Shown: positions 56,870 to 64,000 of the stretch, one piece after another
How positions within the stretch are numbered: position 1 is the first letter of the stretch
Layout of the letters: the number at the start of each line of letters is the position of its first letter
Assembly (NCBI GenBank): GCA_025698895.1
Contig: JAILWO010000001.1
Coordinates: forward strand, 1,213,001 to 1,277,000
Length of the DNA: 64,000 nt
Direction of reading: 5' to 3'
DNA from: Rhizobiaceae bacterium
GTDB taxonomy: Bacteria > Pseudomonadota > Alphaproteobacteria > Rhizobiales > Rhizobiaceae
The notes under the pieces: generated by a model
What the model was told of the DNA's origin: nothing
The model's database searches: none
What the model saw: the letters and a program-made list of their open reading frames with translations, nothing else
Translations under genes and position numbers: made by a program

Positions 56870-58255
56870 ATGTATGACGGCATGCGCGCCAACGATATTT
56901 CGGACGTGGTTGCGGCCGACCGGGTCCATGTCTGGCATCACCTGACCCAGCACAAGGCTTTCGAAACGACGGATCCGCGCATCATCGTCCAGGGCAAGGG
57001 CATGCGCATTTGGGACGCGTCGGGACGCGAGACGCTTGATGCGGTTTCCGGCGGGGTCTGGACCGTCAATGTGGGCTATGGGCGCGTTTCCATCGCCGAC
57101 GCGGTGCGCGACCAGTTGCTGCGCATGAACTATTTCGCGGGATCGGCCGGATCTGTTCCCGCCGCGCAATTCGCTGCCCGGCTGATCGAGAAAATGCCCG
57201 GGATGAGCCGCGTCTACTATTCCAACTCCGGCTCGGAGGCGAACGAGAAGGCGTACAAGATGGTCCGCCAGATCGCCCATCGCCGCCACGGCGGTCGCAA
57301 GTGGAAGATACTCTTTCGGGAGCGGGACTACCACGGCACGACGATCGCCTGCCTTGCCTCCGGCGGTCAGCCCGAGCGCGCCGCCCAATACGGACCCTTT
57401 CCCGCGGGCTTCGTGCAGGTGCCTCACTGCCTCGAATACCGCAGCCAGTGGGGCGCCACGGCAAACTATGGCGAGCGCGCGGCCGAGGCCATCGAGGAGG
57501 TTATCCTGCGTGAGGGACCCGACACGGTGGGGGCGATCGTGCTGGAGCCCGTCACGGCGGGCGGGGGCGTCATAACGCCGCCGGAAGGATATTGGGAACG
57601 GGTCCAGGAAATCTGCCGCCGACACGACATCCTGCTGATCCTCGACGAGGTCGTGTGCGGCGTCGGGCGGACCGGCGAATGGTTCGGCTACCAGCACTAC
57701 GGCATCCAGCCCAACATCGTGACGATGGCGAAGGGCGTGGCGTCCGGCTACGCGGCCATTTCGTGCACGGTGACGACCGAGGCCGTCTTTGAGGCATTCA
57801 AGGACGATGCCGCGGATCCGCTCGGATATTTCCGCGACATCTCCACCTTCGGCGGATGCACGGCCGGTCCGGCTGCGGCCCTGGAGAACATGCGTATCAT
57901 CGAGGACGAGGACCTGCTCGCCAACACGCGGGCGATGGGCGAAAGACTGATGGGCAATCTTCGCGCCCTGCAGGAGCGCCACCCTGTCATCGGCGACGTG
58001 CGGGGCAAGGGCCTTTTCTGCGGAGCGGAGCTTGTCAGCGACCGCGACACCAAGGAGCCTCTGCCCGAGCGGCAGGTCGCCGCGATCGTGGCGGCCACAT
58101 TGGCCAGGGGCGTGCAGATCGGGATGACGAACCGTTCCCTGCCGGGGCTCAACAACACGCTCTGCCTCAGCCCCGCGCTGATCGCCACGCCAGACGATAT
58201 CGACCGGATCTCCGACGCGATCGACGGAGCCCTGGGCGAAATCTGCCCCGGCTGA
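56870..58255 (+). CDS. tpa: Taurine--pyruvate aminotransferase (class III), probable Tpa
   Basis: This 461-residue enzyme starts MYDGMRANDISDVVAADRVH; a second M at 56882 is possible. It transfers the amino group of taurine to pyruvate, giving sulfoacetaldehyde. It has SNSGSEANEKAYKM, DYHGTTIACLASGGQP, LILDEVVCGVGRTGEW with Asp259 binding the PLP ring N, and MAKGVASGYAAIS with Lys288 as the PLP Schiff-base residue. The class III family is broad; the neighbouring xsc and tauR make taurine the best call. It is 95 nt upstream of xsc. Confidence 0.88.
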   Translation: MYDGMRANDISDVVAADRVHVWHHLTQHKAFETTDPRIIVQGKGMRIWDASGRETLDAVSGGVWTVNVGYGRVSIADAVRDQLLRMNYFAGSAGSVPAAQFAARLIEKMPGMSRVYYSNSGSEANEKAYKMVRQIAHRRHGGRKWKILFRERDYHGTTIACLASGGQPERAAQYGPFPAGFVQVPHCLEYRSQWGATANYGERAAEAIEEVILREGPDTVGAIVLEPVTAGGGVITPPEGYWERVQEICRRHDILLILDEVVCGVGRTGEWFGYQHYGIQPNIVTMAKGVASGYAAISCTVTTEAVFEAFKDDAADPLGYFRDISTFGGCTAGPAAALENMRIIEDEDLLANTRAMGERLMGNLRALQERHPVIGDVRGKGLFCGAELVSDRDTKEPLPERQVAAIVAATLARGVQIGMTNRSLPGLNNTLCLSPALIATPDDIDRISDAIDGALGEICPG

Positions 58256-58350
58256 CCCGGCGGGTCCGTCGCGAACACATCCACCGGCCGGAGACGGGCA
58301 TCCGGCGCCGCTCTCGATTGTCGGGAGCGAGTCCAGAAAGGGAAACCGCG

Positions 58351-60129
58351 ATGAGGATGACCACGGAGGAGGCCTTCGTAAAGGTTCTGCAGCGGCACGG
58401 CATCGAGCACTGCTTCGGCATTATCGGCTCCGCCTTCATGCCGATCTCGGACCTTTTTCCCAAGGCGGGCATCACCTTCTGGGACGTCGCCCATGAGTGC
58501 AATGGCGGCTACATGGCCGACGGCTATTCGCGCGCGACCGGCAGGATGGCGATGTGCATCGCGCAGAACGGCCCCGGCATCACGAATTTCGTGACGGCGG
58601 TGAAGACGGCCTACTGGAATCACACGCCGCTCCTGCTCGTCACGCCCCAGGCGGCCAACCGGACGATCGGACAAGGTGGCTTCCAGGAAGTTCCCCAGAT
58701 GGCGCTGTTCAGCGAAATGGTCGCCTACCAGGAGGAGGTGCGGCACCCGGCGCGCATCGCGGAAGTGTTGAACCGCTGCATCACCAAGGCGCGGCGGCTT
58801 TCGGCGCCCGTGCAGATCAATGTCCCGCGCGATTTCTGGTGCCAGGAGATCGACGTTGAATTGCCGCAGGCCGTCGAGTTCGAACGTCCGGCGGGAGGCG
58901 CCGAGGCGATCGCCGAGGCGGCCCGGCTGCTTTCGGAAGCCGAGTTCCCGGTGATCCTCAACGGGGCGGGCGTTGTCCTGTCTGGAGCCATTCCCGCCTC
59001 GGCGCGGCTCGCTGAGCAACTGGACGCGCCGGTCTGCTGCAACTACCAGCACAATGACGCCTTTCCGGGCTCCCATCCGCTTTCCGCCGGCCCTCTCGGC
59101 TATAACGGCTCCAAGGCGGCGATGGAGCTGATCTCCAGGGCCGACGTGGTGCTCGCTCTGGGCACCCGGCTCAATCCCTTCTCCACGCTTCCCGGCTATG
59201 GCATCGACTATTGGCCACGCGATGCGAGGCTGATCCAGGTCGACATCAATCCCGATCGCATCGGGCTGACCAAGCCGGTCACCGTCGGCATCGTCGGCGA
59301 TGCGCGGCTGGTGGCCGAATCGATCCTCGCGCAGCTTGCCGACAGCGCCGGCGATCGCGGGCGCGAGGAGCGGCGCGCACTGATTGCCCGGACGAAGTCG
59401 GCCTGGGCGCAGCAACTGACATCCATGGATCACGAGGACGACGATCCGGGCACCGACTGGAACGACCGGGCGAGGCGCCGGACGCCTGAGCGCATGTCGC
59501 CGCGCATGGCCTGGCGCGCGATCGTCGCAGCACTTCCGAGAGAAGCGATCATCTCCTCCGACATCGGCAACAATTGCGCCATCGGCAACGCCTACCCCAC
59601 TTTCGAACAGGGCCGGAAATATCTCGCTCCGGGGCTGTTCGGCCCTTGCGGATATGGCCTGCCGGCAATCATCGGCGCCAAGATCGGCTGCCCGAAGACG
59701 CCGGTCGTCGGGTTCGCCGGCGATGGCGCCTTCGGAATCGCGGTCAACGAAATGACGGCCATCGGCCGCGAGGAGTGGCCCGCCATCACCATGGTCGTGT
59801 TTCGCAACTACCAGTGGGGCGCGGAAAAGCGGAACACGACGCTCTGGTACGCCGACAATTTTGTCGGGACCGAGCTGGACCCGAAGGTTTCCTACGCGGC
59901 TATCGCGAAAGCCTGCGGCCTGGAAGGTGTGCAGGCGCGCACGATGGACGAATTGACCACCGCCCTCGATGCGGCTGTCGATGCCCAGATGCGGGAGCGA
60001 AAGACGACCTTCATCGAGGTCATCCTCAACCAGGAACTCGGCGAACCGTTCCGCCGCGACGCCATGAAGAAGCCGGTCGTGATCGCGGGGATCGACCCGA
60101 AAGACATGCGCCCGCAGCCGGCGCCCTGA
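58351..60129 (+). CDS. xsc: Sulfoacetaldehyde acetyltransferase
   Basis: This 592-residue ThDP enzyme converts sulfoacetaldehyde and phosphate to sulfite and acetyl phosphate. It starts MRMTTEEAFVKVLQRHGIEH. The catalytic Glu49 lies in AHECNGGYMADGYSRATGR. The ThDP/Mg motif is GFAGDGAFGIAVNEM and continues IGREEWPAITMVVFRN. The long FRNYQWGAEKRNTTLWY region is typical of Xsc. AAAGGGAAACCGCG lies upstream. A longer frame reaching 57856 is antisense-like to tpa and is not used. It converges with pta with a 5-nt gap. Confidence 0.93.
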   Translation: MRMTTEEAFVKVLQRHGIEHCFGIIGSAFMPISDLFPKAGITFWDVAHECNGGYMADGYSRATGRMAMCIAQNGPGITNFVTAVKTAYWNHTPLLLVTPQAANRTIGQGGFQEVPQMALFSEMVAYQEEVRHPARIAEVLNRCITKARRLSAPVQINVPRDFWCQEIDVELPQAVEFERPAGGAEAIAEAARLLSEAEFPVILNGAGVVLSGAIPASARLAEQLDAPVCCNYQHNDAFPGSHPLSAGPLGYNGSKAAMELISRADVVLALGTRLNPFSTLPGYGIDYWPRDARLIQVDINPDRIGLTKPVTVGIVGDARLVAESILAQLADSAGDRGREERRALIARTKSAWAQQLTSMDHEDDDPGTDWNDRARRRTPERMSPRMAWRAIVAALPREAIISSDIGNNCAIGNAYPTFEQGRKYLAPGLFGPCGYGLPAIIGAKIGCPKTPVVGFAGDGAFGIAVNEMTAIGREEWPAITMVVFRNYQWGAEKRNTTLWYADNFVGTELDPKVSYAAIAKACGLEGVQARTMDELTTALDAAVDAQMRERKTTFIEVILNQELGEPFRRDAMKKPVVIAGIDPKDMRPQPAP

Positions 60130-60134
60130 AAATC

Positions 60135-61013
60135 TCAGGCGCTGGCGATGCTGATGGCGGCGGCAATCACGATGTCGTCGACGCCGGCCCCTCTGGAGAG
60201 GTCGCAGACGGGGCGGGCGAAGCCCTGCAGGAACGGGCCGACCGCCTGCGCGCCGCCGAGCCGCTGCAGGAGCTTGTAGGCGATGTTGCCGGCGTCGAGC
60301 GAAGGGAAGACGAGGACATTGGCGGCCTGCACGTCACCCAGACCCTTGCGTGCCGCGATGGCGGGGTCGAGGGCGGCGTCCGCCTGCACCGGGCCGAGCG
60401 CGTCCACCCCTTCGGCCGCCAGCCGTGCCTGCGCCTCACGGACCAGATCGACTGAGGGGCCAGCCCCGGAGGCCGCGGTGGAAAAGGAAAGCAGGGCGAG
60501 GCGCCCCGATCCCAGCAGCGCTTGCGCCGAGCGCAGCGAGGCGCGCGCGATGTCGCAGAGCGCCCCGGCGTCCGGCGCGACGTTGACCGCGCAGTCGGCG
60601 AAAAGAAGCTCGCGCCCGTCGGGAATGAGCATCACGAAGAAGCTGGAGGGCGTCGAGACCCCTTCAGCCAGCCCGATCGTCATCGCCGCCGCCTCGATGA
60701 CGCGCCGCGTCGGCGCCGCGGCGCCGGCAAGAAGCACGTCGGCCTCGCCGGCCGCGACCATGGCGGCGGCGCGGAACAGAGGCTTGTCCAGCAGCCTGAG
60801 CGCAAGCGACGGTTTCAGCGCCGGGCGCGCCCGCAGCATGACCTCCAGATATGCGTGTGCTGGACGGGCCGCCGTGAGGTCCAGCGGCTCCGCGATCCCC
60901 TCCCGCCTGATCAGGGCCGCGGCACTGGCGATCCGGGGGTCGTCCATCTCGGGCATGACGATCCGGCCGCCACGCCGGCGCGCCGCCGCGAATGCCTTTT
61001 CGATGCAACCCAA
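60135..61013 (-). CDS. pta: Phosphate acetyltransferase, probable Pta of the taurine module
   Basis: This 292-residue enzyme should convert the acetyl phosphate from Xsc to acetyl-CoA. It has RIVMPEMDDPRIASAAALI, ADVLLAGAAAPTRRVIEAAAMTIGL, FVMLIPDGRELLFADCAVN and PSLDAGNIAYKLLQRLGGAQAVGP, the PTA_PTB pattern. A TTG start at 61013 is chosen because GGGAGG lies 8 nt upstream; GTG at 61034 would add 7 residues but has no ribosome binding site. Unusually it lies opposite to xsc (convergent) and diverges from citrate synthase with only 35 bp between starts. Confidence 0.85.
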   Translation of the reverse strand: MGCIEKAFAAARRRGGRIVMPEMDDPRIASAAALIRREGIAEPLDLTAARPAHAYLEVMLRARPALKPSLALRLLDKPLFRAAAMVAAGEADVLLAGAAAPTRRVIEAAAMTIGLAEGVSTPSSFFVMLIPDGRELLFADCAVNVAPDAGALCDIARASLRSAQALLGSGRLALLSFSTAASGAGPSVDLVREAQARLAAEGVDALGPVQADAALDPAIAARKGLGDVQAANVLVFPSLDAGNIAYKLLQRLGGAQAVGPFLQGFARPVCDLSRGAGVDDIVIAAAISIASA

Positions 61014-61048
61014 ATCAGTCCCTCCCGTCGCCACAGGAGTCCGATGAA

Positions 61049-62203
61049 ATGAGCGAAGGCGTCAAGATCCATAGAGGCCTCAAGGGCATCCACTTCGAGC
61101 GCTCCGGCGTTTCCCTCATCGATGGCGCCAAGGGCGAGTTGAGCTATCGGGGATATTCCATCCACGATCTCGCGACGCAGTCGACATTCGAGGAGGTCGC
61201 ATACCTGCTGATCCATGGCGAACTGCCGGCACGGTCCGAGCTTGCCCGCTTCGATGCCGCGCTGAAAGAGGCCAGGCATGTTCCGGAGCCGATCCATGAC
61301 ATCATCCGCCGCCTCGCCGGGGGCCATCCGATGGATGTGCTTCGCACCGCGGTGTCGGCTCTCGCGGCGCTGGAGCCGCGGGCCCGCGAGGTGAGCGAGG
61401 AAGCCTTCATCGCCAATGGCGTGCGGCTTACGAGCCAGATCCCGATGATCGTCGCGGCTCACCATGCGAGCCGGAACGGCCGGGAGCCGGTGGCGCCCGA
61501 TCCGACGCTGTCGCATGCAGCCAACTGGCTGTGGATGCTGAAGGGCGAGAAGCCGTCGGACGATTCCGCCAGGCTCGCCGACGTGGATTTTATCCTGCAC
61601 GCCGAACACGGCTCCAACGCGTCCGCCTTCGCGGCACGCGTCACCGTCGGCACGGACGCCGACCTCTACGGGGCCATCACCACGGCGATCGGCACGCTCG
61701 CCGGTCCCGCCCACGGAGGTGCCGCCGAGGACGTCATGCGCATGGTCGAGGAGATAGGGGCGCCTGAGAACGCGGAGGCCTATGTCCGGGAGCGGCGCGC
61801 GGCACGCGAGCCGGTCACCGGCTTCGGCCACCGCGTGTACCGGACCGAGGATCCGCGCGCGCGGCATATGCGCGACGGCGTCGAGAAGCTGTCGCGCGAG
61901 ATGGGACAGCCGCGCTGGTTCGAGATCCTGCAGGCCGTGGTGGAAGCGATGCAGCCCTATGCCAGGCACGGGCTCAACGTGAATGTCGATTTCTACTCCG
62001 GCGCGATCTATCAGCTGCACGGGATTCCGCGCGACCTCTACGTGCCGATCTTCGCCATCGGACGGGTGCCCGGCTGGGTGATCCAGTGCATCGAGCAACT
62101 GCGTTCGAACATCCTCATCCGGCCGCTCACCCTCTACAACGGGCCAGAATCTCGCGAATATATTCCCCTGGCTGGCCGCACGGGCAACCCTTCGGCAGGG
62201 TGA
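61049..62203 (+). CDS. Citrate synthase (2-methylcitrate-synthase-like length)
   Basis: This 384-residue enzyme starts MSEGVKIHRGLKGIHFERSG; AGGAG lies 9 nt upstream. It has SYRGYSIHDLA, HAEHGSNAS, GPAHGGAAEDVM (His222), GFGHRVYRTEDPRA (His261) and VNVDFYSGAI (Asp314), the catalytic triad of citrate synthases. The length resembles the short type used for citrate or 2-methylcitrate. Placed beside pta, it could draw acetyl-CoA from taurine into the TCA cycle (inference). A methylcitrate role is possible. Confidence 0.9.
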   Translation: MSEGVKIHRGLKGIHFERSGVSLIDGAKGELSYRGYSIHDLATQSTFEEVAYLLIHGELPARSELARFDAALKEARHVPEPIHDIIRRLAGGHPMDVLRTAVSALAALEPRAREVSEEAFIANGVRLTSQIPMIVAAHHASRNGREPVAPDPTLSHAANWLWMLKGEKPSDDSARLADVDFILHAEHGSNASAFAARVTVGTDADLYGAITTAIGTLAGPAHGGAAEDVMRMVEEIGAPENAEAYVRERRAAREPVTGFGHRVYRTEDPRARHMRDGVEKLSREMGQPRWFEILQAVVEAMQPYARHGLNVNVDFYSGAIYQLHGIPRDLYVPIFAIGRVPGWVIQCIEQLRSNILIRPLTLYNGPESREYIPLAGRTGNPSAG

Positions 62204-62261
62204 TTTCAACTCCAACTAAGCGCTTCGTCTGGATGCTGGAAGCTTTCGACGTCCCGCGGAG

Positions 62262-63131
62262 TCAGAAGCGCATGGACGCCGTCATCGTCGTGACGCCATC
62301 GGCCGACGCGCACCAGGCTTCGGCCGCGCCGTCGCCGTCCGGGCGCGCATTGACGGTGAAGGCCGAGCCGTGGAACAGCGGCGCCAGGCCGCGATAGACC
62401 ATCTCGCGGGGCGGCCCGCCTCTCATTCGCGCGGCCAGATGGATCATCAGCGTCGCCTGCAACGGACCGTGCACGACGAGGCCGGGATAACCTTCCACGT
62501 CGCGGGCATAGTCGAGATCATAGTGGATGCGGTGGGCGTTGAAGGTCAGCGCCGAATAGCGGAACAGCAGCGGCGGTGTCGCCTCGACGGTGTCGCAAAC
62601 GGTTTGTCCGTCGGCTGCGGCGTTCTCATCGGATCCGGCTGGCGCCCCGCCGGCGCGAGGGCTGGCGGTAGCCGGGGATGCCGCCTCGCGATAGACGATG
62701 TCGTGTCGCTCACGGATCGCCTCGCGGCCATCGCATTCGAAGACATGATCGACGGCCACGAAGATCATCTCGCCGCTGCGGCCGGTCTTGCGCGTGATGT
62801 CGGCTATGCGCGAGCGGCGTGTGACCGTCTTTCCGATCGTGAGCGGCTCGATCAGCCTCAGCCGTCCGCCCGCCCACATGCGCCGGGGCAGCGGCACCGG
62901 CGGCAGGAAGCCGCCGCGCCTTGGATGACCGTCGGGGCCGATCATGGCTGGCGGCACGGCCGGTGGCGCCAGGCACCAGTGGATCGCCAGCGGCGCGGAG
63001 CCGGCCTGCGCGAACGCCGAAGGGCCGAGCGTGGCGGTGAAGCGTTCGACGAGGCCCGGCGTGATGACGTCGCTTGCCTCTTCCTCGCGGCCGATCCAGC
63101 CGCGCAACGCGTCCATGTCCGGTTCGCTCAT
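62262..63131 (-). CDS. MaoC/FAS1-type dehydratase (HTD2-like)
   Basis: This 289-residue protein starts MSEPDMDALRGWIGREEEAS; GGAAGG lies upstream. It has a first hot-dog-like half (HPRRGGFLPPVPLPRRMWAGG, PLTIGKTVTRRSRIADITRK) and a second with FRYSALTFNAHRIHYDLDYAR, VVHGPLQATLMIHLAARM. FNAHRIHYD with Asp and His is typical of MaoC/HTD2 hydratases that act on acyl-CoA substrates such as mesaconyl-C4-CoA. It lies 40 nt after the acyl-CoA dehydrogenase stop on the same strand, which suggests consecutive beta-oxidation-like steps. The substrate is unknown. Confidence 0.83.
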   Translation of the reverse strand: MSEPDMDALRGWIGREEEASDVITPGLVERFTATLGPSAFAQAGSAPLAIHWCLAPPAVPPAMIGPDGHPRRGGFLPPVPLPRRMWAGGRLRLIEPLTIGKTVTRRSRIADITRKTGRSGEMIFVAVDHVFECDGREAIRERHDIVYREAASPATASPRAGGAPAGSDENAAADGQTVCDTVEATPPLLFRYSALTFNAHRIHYDLDYARDVEGYPGLVVHGPLQATLMIHLAARMRGGPPREMVYRGLAPLFHGSAFTVNARPDGDGAAEAWCASADGVTTMTASMRF

Positions 63132-63171
63132 CCTGTCCTTCCCGGTCGGTGGCGGTGGTGGCGATCGAGCC

Positions 63172-64000
63172 TCAATAGGAGCGCGGCATGCCCAGCACAT
63201 GCTCCGAAACGTAGCTGAGGATCAGATTGGTGGAGATTGGCGCGACCTGATAAAGCCGCGTCTCGCGGAACTTGCGCTCCACGTCATATTCCTCGGCGAA
63301 GGCAAAGCCGCCATGCGTCTGGACGCAGGCCTCCGCCGCCGCCCAGGAGGCTTCCGCCGCCAGCATCTTGGCCAGATTGGCCTCCTCGCCGCATTTTTCC
63401 CCGCGTTCGAACAGGGACGCCGCGTGCCGCACCATCAGTTCGGCCGCGCGCATCTGCGCATAGGCCCGCGCGATCGGGAACTGCACGCCCTGGTTCTGGC
63501 CGATCGGGCGGCCGAAAACGGTCCGGTCCTTCGCATAGGCCGACGCCTTGTCGATGAACCATTTGGCGTCGCCGATGCATTCCGCCGCGATCAGGATGCG
63601 TTCGGCATTCATGCCCGACAGGATGTAGCGGAAGCCCCTGCCTTCCTCGCCGACCAGGTTGTCGGCCGGAATGCGGACATTGTCGAAGAAGACCTCCGTC
63701 GTGGAATGGTTCATCATCGTGCGGATCGGCTTGATTGTCATGCCCGCGCCAAGCGCCTCGCGCATGTCGACGATAAAGACCGACATTCCCTCGGTGCGCC
63801 CGGCCGCCTCGGATTTTGGGGTGGTGCGCGCCAGGAGCAGCATCAGGTCGGAATGTTCGGCGCGCGAGGTCCAGACTTTCTGGCCGTTGACGACATAGTG
63901 GCCGCCCTCGCGCCGGGCGAAAGTCTTGATCGAACTCGTATCCGTGCCGCTGGTCGGTTCGGTGACGCCGAAAGCCTGGAGCCTTAACTCGCCGGAAGCG
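63172..64000 (-). CDS. Acyl-CoA dehydrogenase, C-terminal part, cut by window end
   Basis: The frame is open to the last base; about 275 C-terminal codons are present. The visible part begins LQAFGVTEPTSGTDTSSIK, FAD/substrate loop QKVWTSRAEHSDLML, then MNAERILIAAECIG, RTVFGRPIGQNQG and YDVERKFRETRLYQVAPIST. The usual C-terminal catalytic Glu (YEGT) is absent: the segment reads YQVAPISTNL. A Glu in MNAER matches the alternative position used by isovaleryl-CoA dehydrogenase. The tail SEHVLGMPRSY is complete. Oxidation of a branched acyl-CoA is therefore plausible (inference). It precedes the MaoC gene on the same strand. Confidence 0.88.
   Translation of the reverse strand, partial: ASGELRLQAFGVTEPTSGTDTSSIKTFARREGGHYVVNGQKVWTSRAEHSDLMLLLARTTPKSEAAGRTEGMSVFIVDMREALGAGMTIKPIRTMMNHSTTEVFFDNVRIPADNLVGEEGRGFRYILSGMNAERILIAAECIGDAKWFIDKASAYAKDRTVFGRPIGQNQGVQFPIARAYAQMRAAELMVRHAASLFERGEKCGEEANLAKMLAAEASWAAAEACVQTHGGFAFAEEYDVERKFRETRLYQVAPISTNLILSYVSEHVLGMPRSY

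Noticed and set aside
57748-59433. 561-codon open frame on the minus strand
   Set aside because: Antisense to tpa and xsc, which carry intact catalytic motifs.
60911-62215. 434-codon open frame on the minus strand
   Set aside because: Antisense to citrate synthase; low-complexity Arg/Gly/His-rich composition.
1-64000. tRNA, rRNA, CRISPR arrays, transposases
   Set aside because: None seen by reading both strands for characteristic stems, repeat-spacer periodicity or DDE/HUH motifs; a covariance-model search would be needed to exclude small RNAs.

Overview
The window is GC-rich DNA with dense, short-spaced operons. Gene content suggests an alphaproteobacterium, probably Rhizobiales or Rhodobacterales-like: TRAP transporters, a MocR-type TauR with Tpa/Xsc/Pta taurine catabolism, and CYP199-like P450s with a putidaredoxin-type ferredoxin. 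No rRNA, tRNA, CRISPR array or intact mobile element was seen.

Layout. (1) 1-2.9 kb: end of a branched-chain amino-acid-type ABC importer (LivM fragment, LivG, LivF, binding protein). (2) 3.0-11.4 kb, mostly plus strand: tandem SDRs, a P450 / epoxide-hydrolase-like / P450 / iron-ADH run, a DUF3237 gene, and an SDR with an NTF2-like protein. (3) 11.4-19.4 kb: a minus-strand operon of ferredoxin reductase, two NTF2-like proteins and two NIPSNAP proteins, divergent from a plus-strand operon of three CYP199-like P450s and a [2Fe-2S] ferredoxin that ends in a perfect 40-bp hairpin. (4) 19.6-20.6 kb: a LuxR-type regulator behind an AT-rich palindromic promoter. (5) 20.9-28 kb: a TRAP transporter, a sixth P450, an orphan TRAP binding protein, an SDR and an NTF2-like protein. 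(6) 28-33 kb: WrbA-like flavoprotein, SDR, MFS, CoA-transferase and HMG-CoA-lyase-like protein. (7) 33-42.4 kb, minus strand: two MDR reductases, three SDRs, an EthD-like protein, acyl-CoA synthetase, a TfdB-like flavin monooxygenase and an alpha/beta hydrolase. (8) 42.7-48.4 kb: MarR regulator, VOC protein, SDR, NTF2-like, GST, NIPSNAP and MFS. (9) 48.4-51.3 kb: a second TRAP transporter. (10) 51.3-52 kb: a gene-poor, less GC-rich stretch. (11) 52-62.2 kb: taurine module (TRAP transporter, tauR, tpa, xsc, inverted pta, citrate synthase). (12) 62.2-64 kb: a MaoC/FAS1-type dehydratase and an acyl-CoA dehydrogenase cut by the window end.

How it fits together. Between about 3 and 47 kb the genes look like one catabolic island for an unidentified hydrophobic or aromatic/terpenoid-like acid: uptake (ABC, TRAP, MFS), oxygenation (six P450s sharing one ferredoxin and one reductase, plus a flavin monooxygenase), alcohol oxidation (nine SDRs), CoA activation, and C-C cleavage by an HMG-CoA-lyase-like enzyme. 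The most notable result is a recurrent inverted repeat of 19-20 bp, consensus TGTCNCC-N6-GGNGACA, in at least ten promoter regions from 3.0 to 47.1 kb. It often lies 53-66 nt before a start codon, has a directional AGAC extension toward the gene, and is not seen in the taurine section. It may define a single regulon, plausibly driven by the LuxR- or MarR-type regulator in the window.
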